Below, one piece after another: positions 1 to 7,809 of a DNA stretch of 64,000 nt. A program made the translations under genes and the position numbers. The notes under the pieces are model-generated. The model saw only the letters and a program-made list of their open reading frames with translations. It searched no databases and was not told the origin of the DNA. Origin of the DNA: Silanimonas sp. (GTDB lineage: Bacteria > Pseudomonadota > Gammaproteobacteria > Xanthomonadales > Xanthomonadaceae); assembly GCF_027530345.1 (NCBI RefSeq), contig NZ_JAPZQK010000002.1:124001-188000 (forward strand), given 5' to 3'. Positions within the stretch are counted from its first letter, which is position 1. Each line of letters starts with the position of its first letter.

Positions 1-1
1 C

Positions 2-583
2 GCCGGTGGCCCGATGATGGGCGTGGCGCTGCCGCATGACGACGTGGCGGTGATCAAGACCACCATCGCCCTCACCGCCTGGTGCGGGCCTGTGTCACCC
101 GATGCAGGAGCGCGTTCATCCGCGCCAAGGTCGCCGCTGCCCTGCATCCGCTGCGGCGACTGCGCGGACGCCTGCCCTTCACGGCTCCAACCACAGTTGC
201 TGCATGGGCGCCTCAAGGCCTCCGACGGCGGCGACCTGGGCGGCGCCCTGGCCCTCGGCCTCGGTGCCTGCATCGAATGCGGGGCCTGCGACGCCGTCTG
301 CCCGAGCGCGATCCCGCTCACCGCCGGCTTCGTCGCGGCCCGGCAGTCGGCACGGCTCGGCCAGCACCAGCGCGTGCAAGCGGAGGCGGCGAAGGAGCGC
401 TTCGAACGCCGCATCGAACGCCTGCAGCGCGAGGCCGAAGACGCCGCCCAGCACCAGGCCCAGCGGGTGAAGCGGGTGTCCGGCGCCGCGGCGGCGGCCT
501 TGGCGAAGGCCCGATCCAAACGCGCCGGGAGTGGTTCGGCCCCGAGCACGGCGGACGCGCCATCCGACGGTGGCCCGCCGTGA
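2..583 (+). CDS. rsxC: RsxC/RnfC, C-terminal part (5' end outside window)
   Basis: C-terminal part of the membrane-associated iron-sulfur subunit of the Rsx/Rnf ion-coupled electron transport complex, which passes electrons between NAD(H) and ferredoxin-type carriers. The frame is open from the window edge, so the start lies upstream. Two ferredoxin motifs are visible, CIRCGDCADACP (about 127-162) and CIECGACDAVCP, each supplying Cys for a 4Fe-4S cluster. They are followed by a charged Ala/Gln/Arg-rich tail, which is short compared with the long repetitive tail of enterobacterial RsxC. The stop overlaps the GTG start of rsxD by 4 bases. rsxA and rsxB are expected upstream, outside the window. 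Confidence 0.93.
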   Translation, partial: AGGPMMGVALPHDDVAVIKTTIALTAWCGPVSPDAGARSSAPRSPLPCIRCGDCADACPSRLQPQLLHGRLKASDGGDLGGALALGLGACIECGACDAVCPSAIPLTAGFVAARQSARLGQHQRVQAEAAKERFERRIERLQREAEDAAQHQAQRVKRVSGAAAAALAKARSKRAGSGSAPSTADAPSDGGPP

Positions 584-1557
584 GCCCGCGCCGCTTCCGC
601 GATCCGGGTACGCCTTCGCTGCGCCTCGCCCGCAGCGTGCCGATGACCATGGGCCTCGTGCTGCTGGCGCTGCTGCCCGGCATCGCGGCGATGACGCTGT
701 TCTTCGGCCCGGGCGTGCTGGGGCAGATCACGCTCGCCGTGCTGTTCGCCATGGGGTTGGAGGCGGCGATGCTGGCCCTGCGCGGCGCGGCGCTGAAGCC
801 GGCGCTCACGGATCTCTCCGCACCGCTGACGGCGGTGCTGTTCGCGCTGTGCCTGCCGCCGACCGCGCCGTGGTGGATGAACCTCGTCGGCGTCTCCGCA
901 GCGATCGTGGTGGCGAAGCATCTGTATGGCGGCCTCGGCCACAACCCGTTCAACCCGGCGATGGTCGGCGTGGCGGTGGTGGTGCTCGCCTTCCCGCTCG
1001 AGTACTCGCGCTGGATCGCGCCCGGTCAGTGGGACACCTTGGCGCAGGCCACGCCGCTCGATCTACTGCGCCAGCAGGCCACGCAGGGCTACGCGCTGTC
1101 CGAGATCCGCGCGAACCCGGTGTTCGGCGCGTTCGGCGGCCGCGGCTGGGAGTGGGTGGCGGGCTGCTGGGCGCTGGGCGGGCTGTTCCTGCTCTGGAAG
1201 CGGGTGATCCCCTGGCAGACGCCCGTCGCGGTGCTGGGCACCACGGTGCTGGTGACCTTGCCGTTCTGGCTATGGGACGCCGACACGCACCCGAGTCCGC
1301 TGAGCCACGTCTTCTCGGGCGCGCTGGTGTTCGCCGCCGTCTTCATCGCCACCGACCCGGTATCGGGCTGCACGACGCCGCGCGGTCGTCTGATCTTCGG
1401 CACCGGCGTGGCCCTGCTGACGCTGGCGATCCGGCGCTGGGGCGGCTTCCCCGATGGCGTGGCCTTCGCCGTGCTGCTGATGAATGCCGCCGCGCCGCTA
1501 ATCGATCGGCTCGCGAGGCCGCGCTGGCTCGGCGAACGGACGAAGGGCGCACCATGA
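580..1557 (+). CDS. rsxD: RsxD/RnfD membrane subunit
   Basis: Integral membrane subunit of the Rsx/Rnf complex with covalently bound FMN. The product is 325 residues and very hydrophobic, with many membrane segments. The family motif around the flavin-bearing threonine is readable as LAQATPLD near residue 158, and GGLGHNPFNPAMVG (about 117-130) is a typical RnfD/NqrB stretch. The GTG start at 580 lies in a GTGA overlap with the rsxC stop and gives the usual family length; a longer upstream reading would run inside rsxC. The 3' end overlaps rsxG by ATGA, so the genes are translationally coupled. Known from the family: RnfD acts with RnfG and RnfE in electron and ion transfer. Confidence 0.93.
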   Translation: MSPRRFRDPGTPSLRLARSVPMTMGLVLLALLPGIAAMTLFFGPGVLGQITLAVLFAMGLEAAMLALRGAALKPALTDLSAPLTAVLFALCLPPTAPWWMNLVGVSAAIVVAKHLYGGLGHNPFNPAMVGVAVVVLAFPLEYSRWIAPGQWDTLAQATPLDLLRQQATQGYALSEIRANPVFGAFGGRGWEWVAGCWALGGLFLLWKRVIPWQTPVAVLGTTVLVTLPFWLWDADTHPSPLSHVFSGALVFAAVFIATDPVSGCTTPRGRLIFGTGVALLTLAIRRWGGFPDGVAFAVLLMNAAAPLIDRLARPRWLGERTKGAP

Positions 1558-2228
1558 GCCTGCGCCTCGGCAATCTAGGACGTGGGGCCCTCACGCTGGC
1601 CGTCGTCGGAGCGCTGGGCCTCGGCGGCCTGCTGGCCCTGCGCGCGCTCACCGCGGAGCGCATCGCCGAACAGCAGCGCGCGTCGACCCTCCGTGCCTTG
1701 GCCTTGTTGTTGCCGAAGGAGTACGACAACGACCCGCAAGCCGATCGTATCGACGTGGTCGCCCCCGCGTGGCTCGGCAGCGACGATGCGCTCGCCGTGC
1801 GTCGCGCCCGCCGAGACGGCGTGCTCCAAGCCCTGCTGCTCGAAGCCGTCGCGCCCGACGGCTACAACGGCGACATCCGCCTTCTCGTCGGCGTGGATGC
1901 GCGGGGCCGGGTGATCGGGGTGCGCGTGGTCGAACACCGCGAGACGCCGGGCCTTGGCGATCCCATCGAGATCGCGCGCGGCCCGTGGATCACCGGCTTC
2001 GACGGTCGATCCTTGAGCGACCCCGCCGCAGACGCCTGGCGGGTGCGACGCGACGGCGGCGCCTTCGACCAGCTCGCCGGCGCCACGATCACACCGCGCG
2101 CGGTGGTGGGTGCGGTGCGGCGCACGCTTCAGTTCGTCGAAACCCACGGCGAAGCGCTGGCGATGGCGCCGGTGGGCGAAACACTCGCCTTCCGCGACCT
2201 GCCGCCACCGGAGGATTCCGGGCGATGA
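1554..2228 (+). CDS. rsxG: RsxG/RnfG FMN-binding subunit
   Basis: Subunit of the Rsx/Rnf complex that exposes a covalently bound FMN on the periplasmic side. The product is 224 residues. A single N-terminal membrane anchor (about 9-30) is followed by a soluble FMN-binding domain. The region HRETPGLGDPIE and the flavinylation-type motif LAGATITPRAV (about 177-187) are diagnostic; the threonine of AGATIT is the expected FMN attachment site. ATG overlaps the rsxD stop (ATGA) and the gene overlaps rsxE in the same way. No flavin transferase (apbE) is present in the window, so one must be encoded elsewhere. Confidence 0.93.
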   Translation: MSLRLGNLGRGALTLAVVGALGLGGLLALRALTAERIAEQQRASTLRALALLLPKEYDNDPQADRIDVVAPAWLGSDDALAVRRARRDGVLQALLLEAVAPDGYNGDIRLLVGVDARGRVIGVRVVEHRETPGLGDPIEIARGPWITGFDGRSLSDPAADAWRVRRDGGAFDQLAGATITPRAVVGAVRRTLQFVETHGEALAMAPVGETLAFRDLPPPEDSGR

Positions 2229-2857
2229 CTGCCCCTACTGCACCGCGCACCATCCTCGAGTACGGCCTGTCGAGCGGCAACGTCGCGCTCGTGCAGCTGC
2301 TCGGCCTGTGCCCGTTGCTCGCCGTGAGCAGCTCGCTGGTCTCGGCCCTCGGCCTCGGGCTGGCGACCGTCCTCGCGCTGACAGCCACCAACGCCTGCAT
2401 CGCCGCGCTGCGCCGCGTAACCGGCCGCGACGTGCGCATCCCGGTGTTCGTCACCGTCATCGCCTGCGTCGTCACCGCCATCGAACTGGCGATGCGCGCG
2501 TGGCTGCCCGCCCTCCACGGCGTGCTCGGCCTGTTCATCCCACTGATCGTCACCAACTGCGCCCTGCTCGGCCGCGCCGAAGCCTTCGCATCACGCCACG
2601 ATCCTCTGCGCGCGGCGCTGGACGGCTTCGCGGTGGGCGTGGGTTTCCTGCTGGTGCTGCTGCTCCTCGGCGGACTGCGCGAGGCGCTCGGCCGCGGCAC
2701 CTTGTTCGCCGGTGCCGGTGCCCTGCTGGGCCTGCCGCAGTTGGAGTGGACGCTGCTGCCCGGCTACCGCGGCTTTCTTCTCGCCACGCTGCCCGTCGGC
2801 GCCTTTTTCCTGCTCGCCCTGCTGATCGCTGCGCGGCAGCGCTGGAGCGCCCGATGA
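2225..2857 (+). CDS. rsxE: RsxE/RnfE membrane subunit
   Basis: Polytopic membrane subunit of the Rsx/Rnf complex, 210 residues, with about six hydrophobic segments. The N-terminal NVALVQLLGLCPLLAVS stretch, and the repeated Asn/Cys-containing pattern TATNACIAA and IVTNCALLGRAEAFA, are typical of RnfE/NqrD and RnfA/NqrE. These Cys-containing half-helices are thought to hold the buried iron centre. The ATG sits in an ATGA overlap with rsxG, and the stop overlaps the nth start. The order rsxC-D-G-E-nth is the classical gammaproteobacterial arrangement, which strongly supports the call. Confidence 0.93.
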   Translation: MTAPTAPRTILEYGLSSGNVALVQLLGLCPLLAVSSSLVSALGLGLATVLALTATNACIAALRRVTGRDVRIPVFVTVIACVVTAIELAMRAWLPALHGVLGLFIPLIVTNCALLGRAEAFASRHDPLRAALDGFAVGVGFLLVLLLLGGLREALGRGTLFAGAGALLGLPQLEWTLLPGYRGFLLATLPVGAFFLLALLIAARQRWSAR

Positions 2858-3495
2858 AGCCCGCCGACCGCATCGAGTTCTTCCGCCGCCTGCGCGAATT
2901 GAATCCGCATCCGACCACCGAGCTCGAATACACCACGCCCTTCGAGCTTCTGGCCGCCGTATTGCTCTCGGCGCAGGCCACCGACGTCGGCGTCAACAAG
3001 GCCACGCGCCGGCTGTTCCCGGTGGCGAATACACCGGCGGGCCTGCTCGCACTGGGCGAGGCGGGGCTGAAGGGCTACATCAACACCATCGGCCTCTACA
3101 ACGCGAAGGCCGCGAACCTGATCGCGACATGCCGCATCCTCGTCGAACGGCACGACGGCGAGGTGCCGCGCGACCGCGAGTCGCTCGAAGCCCTGCCGGG
3201 CGTCGGGCGCAAGACGGCCAACGTCGTGCTGAACACGGCCTTCGGCGAGCCGACGATCGCCGTGGACACCCACATCTTCCGGGTCTCGAACCGCACCGGC
3301 CTCGCGCCGGGAAAAAGCGTCGATAACGTCGAACATAAGCTGCTGAAGGTCGTGCCCGCGGAGTTCAAGATGGACGCCCACCACTGGCTGATCCTGCACG
3401 GCCGCTACGTGTGCAAGGCGCGCAAGCCGCTGTGCGGCGCCTGCCCCGTGCGCGACCTCTGCCGATTCAAAGACAAGACCGACGCCACGACCTAG
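2854..3495 (+). CDS. nth: Endonuclease III (DNA glycosylase/AP lyase)
   Basis: Base-excision repair enzyme that removes oxidised pyrimidines and nicks the abasic site. It is 213 residues, the normal length. The helix-hairpin-helix LPGVGRKTAN carries catalytic Lys120, and VDTH carries Asp138. The C-terminal 4Fe-4S loop is C187-x6-C194-x2-C197-x5-C203. All of these fall at the numbers used for the E. coli protein. The gene is the last of the rsx operon, coupled to rsxE by an ATGA overlap. Its TAG stop shares four bases (CTAG, 3492-3495) with the stop of the convergent regulator gene. Confidence 0.97.
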   Translation: MKPADRIEFFRRLRELNPHPTTELEYTTPFELLAAVLLSAQATDVGVNKATRRLFPVANTPAGLLALGEAGLKGYINTIGLYNAKAANLIATCRILVERHDGEVPRDRESLEALPGVGRKTANVVLNTAFGEPTIAVDTHIFRVSNRTGLAPGKSVDNVEHKLLKVVPAEFKMDAHHWLILHGRYVCKARKPLCGACPVRDLCRFKDKTDATT

Positions 3496-5216
3496 GCGTA
3501 ACCGCGCTCCATCATCCAGCCGGCGACGGCATTGGCCGCCATCGGCGCGCCGTAGTGGTAGCCCTGGCAGATGTCGCAGTCGAGCTGCGCCAGCTTGATC
3601 ACCTGCGACTGGGCCTCGACGCCCTCGGCCACCACTTTCAGGCCGAAACCGTGCGCCAAGGCGATCACGGCGCGGACGATGGCGGCGTCGCCGGCATCGC
3701 GCACGATCTGTCGGACGAACATCTGGTCGATCTTCAAGACGTCGATCGGCAGGCGCTTGAGCTGCGACAGGTTGGAATAGCCGGTACCGAAGTCGTCGAG
3801 CGCGAGGGCCACGCCGAGTTCGCTCAGGGTCGACATCAGCGCGATGGCGCGCTCCGGGTCGTGCAGCGCGGCGCTCTCGGTGATCTCGAGTTCGAGCGAA
3901 CCGTGGGGCAGGCCGGCCTGCGCCAGCACGGCGCGCACGCCGTCGACCAGTCCCGGATCCTCGAACTGCCGCGGCGAGAGGTTCACGGCCACGCGCTCGA
4001 CCTCCAATCCTTCCTCGCGCCAGCCCTTGAGCTGGCGCACCGCCTCGCGCAGCGCCCAGCTGCCAATGGGGAGGATCAGGCCGGACTCCTCGGCCAGGGG
4101 AATGAACTCGGAAGGCGCGACCTGGCCCAGTTCGGCGTGGTACCAGCGCAACAGGGCCTCGAAACCCACCAGCCGCTCGCCGGCCAGCGCGATCTGCGGC
4201 TGGAAGGCGAGGCTGAGTTCGCCGCGCTCCATGGCGAGGCGCAGGTCCTGCAGCAGTCGCACGCTGCGGCCGCGGGCGGCGCTGTTCTCGGCGGAATAGA
4301 AGGCCACCGTGCCGCCGGGCGCGGTGGCGGGTTCGGCGGTCTCGGCGTGGTCGAGCAGGCGCTCGGGGGTGTCGCCGTCGCGCGGATACACCGCCACGCC
4401 CACCGAGGCATCGAAGAACAGACGGCGGCCGCCAATCTCCATCGGCTGCGCCAAGGGCGCCAGCACGTCGCGCAGCAGGGCTTCGATGCGGGTCTCGTCC
4501 TCCACGCCGGACAGGGCGATGGCGAATCGGTGCTCGCCGGCTCGTGCCAGCACGGCGTGGTTGCCCAGCCTGGCGCGGACGCTTTCGAGCAGCCGGTTGG
4601 CCCCCTCGCGCATCACCTCGTCCGCAGGCCCCTGCCCCAACGACTGCCGGAGCACCGGCAGTTGCCCCAGTGCGATGCTGGCGAGGATGGCGCTGGGCTG
4701 GCCGTCGTTCGTCCGGGCGAGGCGGCCGAGGAAGTGGCTCCGATTCGGCAGGCCGGTGATCGAATCGAACTCGCGGAGCTTCTGCGCCTCGGCCTCGAGT
4801 TGCCGGCGCGCCTCGGTGCGCTTGGCAGAACGCCGCAGCTGGGCCTGCACGAGCGACAGCAGTTCGGTCGGGCGGAAGGGTTTGGTGAGGTAGTCGTCGG
4901 CGCCGAGGTTCATGCCGGCACGGATCGATTCGCGCTCGTCGAGGCCGGTCAGGAACACGAAGGGCAGGTCGGCGGTGCGCGGGTCGGCGCGCAGGGCCGC
5001 CAGCAGGTCCTGCCCGTTGCCGCCGGGCATCAGGACATCCGACAGGATCAGGTCCGGCAGGTGCTCGTGGGCGAGGACGAAGGCGTCCGGGCCGTTGTCA
5101 GCCTCCAGAACCCGGTACCCGGCCGAACGCAGGGTGGCGTTCAGCACCGCGCGGATGCTGCCGTCGTCTTCCGCGACAAGGATCGTGGTCGTGCTTGCCT
5201 GCCCAGCCATCGGCAC
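3492..5216 (-). CDS. Response regulator with degenerate GGDEF and EAL domain (likely c-di-GMP phosphodiesterase)
   Basis: The 574-residue protein has three domains. An N-terminal receiver domain (about 10-125) has acidic residues at 17-18, a phospho-acceptor Asp60 in LSDVLMP and the Lys of TKPF. A GGDEF-type domain (about 145-300) has AGEHR where GGDEF is expected, so cyclase activity is unlikely. A C-terminal EAL domain (about 315-570) has FEALLRW, NLSPRQF, ELEITES, DDFGTGYSNL, LKID and EGVE, the set expected of an active c-di-GMP phosphodiesterase. I infer that phosphorylation of the receiver controls c-di-GMP breakdown. No partner histidine kinase is adjacent. The start is taken at ATG 5216; an in-frame ATG two codons later is equally possible. 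Confidence 0.9.
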   Translation of the reverse strand: MPMAGQASTTTILVAEDDGSIRAVLNATLRSAGYRVLEADNGPDAFVLAHEHLPDLILSDVLMPGGNGQDLLAALRADPRTADLPFVFLTGLDERESIRAGMNLGADDYLTKPFRPTELLSLVQAQLRRSAKRTEARRQLEAEAQKLREFDSITGLPNRSHFLGRLARTNDGQPSAILASIALGQLPVLRQSLGQGPADEVMREGANRLLESVRARLGNHAVLARAGEHRFAIALSGVEDETRIEALLRDVLAPLAQPMEIGGRRLFFDASVGVAVYPRDGDTPERLLDHAETAEPATAPGGTVAFYSAENSAARGRSVRLLQDLRLAMERGELSLAFQPQIALAGERLVGFEALLRWYHAELGQVAPSEFIPLAEESGLILPIGSWALREAVRQLKGWREEGLEVERVAVNLSPRQFEDPGLVDGVRAVLAQAGLPHGSLELEITESAALHDPERAIALMSTLSELGVALALDDFGTGYSNLSQLKRLPIDVLKIDQMFVRQIVRDAGDAAIVRAVIALAHGFGLKVVAEGVEAQSQVIKLAQLDCDICQGYHYGAPMAANAVAGWMMERGYA

Positions 5217-5331
5217 CCTCCCGAGTCGATCCCATCGACGCGTCGCCCGAGTCTAGCCGGAGGTCCGGCGTCATGCGCCAGTGACGGTGGGATGTCCCCC
5301 GGATGACCGGCAGGTAGCGATTTCGTGTCAA

Positions 5332-5366
5332 TTGAAATATTGGTGTCATCTCCCGTCCATAGGCTG
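5332..5366 (+). promoter_or_regulatory. Possible Pho box and promoter of the porin gene
   Basis: Three imperfect copies of the PhoB half-site (consensus CTGTCAT) occur at exactly 11-base spacing: TTGAAAT (5332), GTGTCAT (5343) and CGTCCAT (5354). A weak -10-like TAGGCT follows at 5360-5365. The A/T-rich stretch stands out in this GC-rich DNA. The spacing matches known Pho boxes, but only the middle copy is a good match. The call leans on the phosphate-uptake function of the downstream genes. Confidence 0.45.
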
Positions 5367-5395
5367 CGCCCACCTTCCCAACGGTGTCCGCCGCC

Positions 5396-6589
5396 ATGCG
5401 CCTCGCCCGCTCCCTGCTCGCCGCTTCCCTCGCCGCCGCCCTCGCCACCCCGGCCCTGGCCGAGGTGCCCATCGACGTGATCGGCGACACCGAAATCTAT
5501 TTCGACGCCCTGCTGCACTTCGACGCCTACCAGTACGACCAGAACATCAGCCGCGCCGACGGCCTCGCCCTCACGGCCGGCCAGCTGACGGCCAACACGC
5601 TGACCAACAACGGTCAGTTCCGCCGCGGCGAGATGATCCTGCGCGGCAAGACGCCGACGGCCGAGTGGCAGATCGGCTACGACACCGTCGGCAGCCGCGG
5701 TACCGGCCGCAACGGCCGCTGGCTGGACGTCAGCTGGAAGGGCCGCATCAACGCTGACTGGTCGTACCGCCTCGGCCAGTTCAAGCAGCCGAACAGCCTC
5801 GAAGAGCTGACGAGCACCAAGAACAACGAGTTCATTTCGAAGGCGATGGTCACCAACGCCTATGGCCTCTCGCGCCGCGTCGGCGCCGAGATCCAGTACG
5901 CCACCCCGTCCATCACGGCCACCGGCACCTGGTTCACGCGCGAGATCAACGTCGCCCAGCGCGTCGGCGATGGCTGGGGCACGCGCCTCACCTGGGCGCC
6001 GATCCAAGACACCCAGGCCGGTGAGGCCCTGCACTTCGGCATTTCGGCCGTCCAGTTCGACGCCGAGAACAATCGCTACAGCCTCAGCTCCCGCCCGCAG
6101 GCCGACATCACCAACGTCAACACGGTCACGGCCACCCTGACCGACGCGGAAAAGACCCGCATCGTCGGCCTCGAAGGCATGTACTACCGCGGCCCGTTCA
6201 AGGTGATGGGCGAATACTTCCGCGCCGACACCGACCGCCGTGGCGCAGCCCCGGACTACAGCACCGACGGTTGGTACGTTTCGACCCTGTACACCCTGAG
6301 CGACGACCTGTTCGGCTACCGCGGCGGCCTCTACACGACGGCCACCCCGACCGACCCGGTCAAGGGCTTGTGGCAGCTGGCCGCCCGCTACGACCGCCTC
6401 GATGCCAACGACGGTGCGGTGCTCGGCGGCGCCCAGTCGGCCTTCACGGTCGGCGCCAACTGGTACATCCGTTCGAACTTCCGCCTGTCGCTGAACTACG
6501 TGATGGTCGAGAGCGAGCGCGTGCAGTCGGGCGTGCTGATCAACAACGACCCGAACATCGTCGAGCTCCGCGGCCAGATCACCATCTGA
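5396..6589 (+). CDS. OprP/OprO-type phosphate-selective porin
   Basis: Outer-membrane beta-barrel porin likely to channel phosphate or polyphosphate to the periplasmic PstS proteins. It is 397 residues. The first ~22 residues form a Sec signal peptide (hydrophobic core, cleavage after PALA). The mature protein is rich in alternating Tyr/Trp/Gly strands, with WSYRLGQFKQPNSLEELTS and a late GLWQLAARYDRLD stretch, both typical of OprO/OprP. An in-frame GTG at 5384 exists, but ATG 5396 starts a better signal peptide. It precedes pstS and has a Pho-box-like promoter of its own. Substrate preference is inferred from context. Confidence 0.9.
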   Translation: MRLARSLLAASLAAALATPALAEVPIDVIGDTEIYFDALLHFDAYQYDQNISRADGLALTAGQLTANTLTNNGQFRRGEMILRGKTPTAEWQIGYDTVGSRGTGRNGRWLDVSWKGRINADWSYRLGQFKQPNSLEELTSTKNNEFISKAMVTNAYGLSRRVGAEIQYATPSITATGTWFTREINVAQRVGDGWGTRLTWAPIQDTQAGEALHFGISAVQFDAENNRYSLSSRPQADITNVNTVTATLTDAEKTRIVGLEGMYYRGPFKVMGEYFRADTDRRGAAPDYSTDGWYVSTLYTLSDDLFGYRGGLYTTATPTDPVKGLWQLAARYDRLDANDGAVLGGAQSAFTVGANWYIRSNFRLSLNYVMVESERVQSGVLINNDPNIVELRGQITI

Positions 6590-6603
6590 CCCCGCCATCC
6601 CGG

Positions 6604-6626
6604 GCCGCCGGGACTCCCCCGGCGGC
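6604..6626 (+). terminator. Hairpin between porin gene and pstS
   Basis: A perfect 9-bp inverted repeat, GCCGCCGGG / CCCGGCGGC, with a 5-base loop, begins 15 bases after the porin stop. No T-run follows, so it is either a weak terminator or an RNA-stabilising hairpin. It ends two bases before the Pho-box-like repeats of pstS. Confidence 0.5.
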
Positions 6627-6627
6627 A

Positions 6628-6660
6628 TGTCAACCGAATGCCACAGAGCTGACACATACT
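6628..6660 (+). promoter_or_regulatory. Pho-box-like repeats and -10 of pstS
   Basis: Three PhoB half-site-like heptamers lie in exact 11-base register: ATGTCAA (6628), ATGCCAC (6639) and CTGACAC (6650). A -10-like CATACT follows at 6655-6660. Position and spacing fit a PhoB-activated promoter in which the Pho box replaces the -35. The ATG at 6627 falls inside this element, which argues against using it as the pstS start. Confidence 0.6.
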
Positions 6661-6698
6661 GCCGGCCGCCCCGAGGCGCCGGCCTCATGGAGATTCCC

Positions 6699-7718
6699 GT
6701 GAACCTGAAGACGTTTTCCCGGATCGCCGCGGCCGGCCTGATCGCCGCCTCGGCGTTCGCCGCCCAAGCCCAGAACATCACCGGCGCCGGCGCCTCGTTC
6801 GTGTTCCCCGTCATGTCGAAGTGGTCGAGCGAGTACGCCGCCGCTGGCCAGGGCCGCGTCAACTACCAGTCGATCGGCTCGGGCGGCGGCATTGCCCAGG
6901 CCAAGGCCGGCACGGTCGACTTCGGCTCGACGGACGCTCCGTTGGCGCCGGCGGACCTCGCCCAGAACAAGCTCGCCCAGTTCCCGTCGGTCATCGGCGG
7001 CGTGGTGCCGGTGGTGAACCTGCGCGGCGTCGCCGCCGGCCAGCTGCGCCTCACCGGCCCGGTCATCGCCGAGATCTACCTCGGCAAGATCACCAAGTGG
7101 AACGACGCCAAGATCACCGCCCTGAACCCAGGCGTGACGCTGCCCGACCAGACCATCCGCGTGGTCTATCGTTCGGACGGCTCGGGCACCACCTTCAACT
7201 TCGTCAATTACCTGTCGCAGATCAGCGCCGAGTGGAAGCAGAAGGTCGGTGTCGGTACTGCCGTTCGCTGGCCGACCGGCTTCGGCGGCCGCGGCAACGA
7301 GGGCGTCTCGGCCTACGTGAAGCAGCTGCAGGGCTCCATCGGCTACGTCGAGCTGAGCTACGCCACCACCAACAACCTCACCTATGCCGCGATGCAGAAC
7401 GCCGCCGGCACCTGGGTGCAGCCGAGCATCGCCAGCTTCCGTGCCGCCGCCGCCAGCGCCGACTGGGCATCGGCCCAGGACTTCAACCTGGTGATCACCA
7501 ACGCCCCGGGCGAGAACAGCTGGCCGATCGCCGCGACCAATTTCATCCTGGTGTCGACGGCGCCGCGTGATCCAGCCAAGGCCGCCGCCACCCTGAAGTA
7601 CTTCGAGTGGGCTTACGCCAACGGCGACGCTTCGGCGGAGGCCCTCGGCTACGTGCCGCTGCCCGACCCGCTGGTCGAGCGCGTCAAGGCCTACTGGGCG
7701 GCCAAGCTGAAGCGCTGA
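6699..7718 (+). CDS. pstS: PstS phosphate-binding protein (soluble periplasmic form)
   Basis: Periplasmic phosphate-binding component of the Pst ABC transporter. It is 339 residues from GTG 6699. A Sec signal peptide (about 1-25, ending in AAQAQ) precedes the PstS fold. The phosphate-binding loops are visible: GAGASFVFP, IGSGGGIAQAKAGTVDFGSTD and YRSDGSGTTFNFVNYL. The start is decided by the Shine-Dalgarno sequence GGAGA (6689-6693), five bases before GTG. In-frame ATGs at 6627 and 6687 lie in the Pho box and at the edge of that GGAGA. It is closely similar to the next gene, a duplication; this copy lacks a lipobox. Confidence 0.95.
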   Translation: MNLKTFSRIAAAGLIAASAFAAQAQNITGAGASFVFPVMSKWSSEYAAAGQGRVNYQSIGSGGGIAQAKAGTVDFGSTDAPLAPADLAQNKLAQFPSVIGGVVPVVNLRGVAAGQLRLTGPVIAEIYLGKITKWNDAKITALNPGVTLPDQTIRVVYRSDGSGTTFNFVNYLSQISAEWKQKVGVGTAVRWPTGFGGRGNEGVSAYVKQLQGSIGYVELSYATTNNLTYAAMQNAAGTWVQPSIASFRAAAASADWASAQDFNLVITNAPGENSWPIAATNFILVSTAPRDPAKAAATLKYFEWAYANGDASAEALGYVPLPDPLVERVKAYWAAKLKR

Positions 7719-7742
7719 TCGCCCACCAACCCGATCCATCCC

Positions 7743-7767
7743 CAGGCGCCGGCGTCCCCGGCGCCTG
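7743..7767 (+). other. Intergenic hairpin between the two pstS genes
   Basis: Perfect 10-bp inverted repeat CAGGCGCCGG / CCGGCGCCTG with a 5-base loop, 25 bases after the first pstS. There is no T-tract. Such hairpins often protect the upstream mRNA from 3' exonucleases or partly end transcription. This would fit high PstS production relative to the downstream genes. Confidence 0.6.
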
Positions 7768-7809
7768 CGGCATCATGACCACCGCGAAAACGAACGACGG
7801 AGCACCGCC

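Noticed and set aside
6627-6698. ATG codons at 6627 and 6687 as pstS starts
   Set aside because: The first lies in the Pho-box-like repeats. The second sits at the edge of the Shine-Dalgarno GGAGA that is well spaced for GTG 6699, which begins a normal signal peptide.
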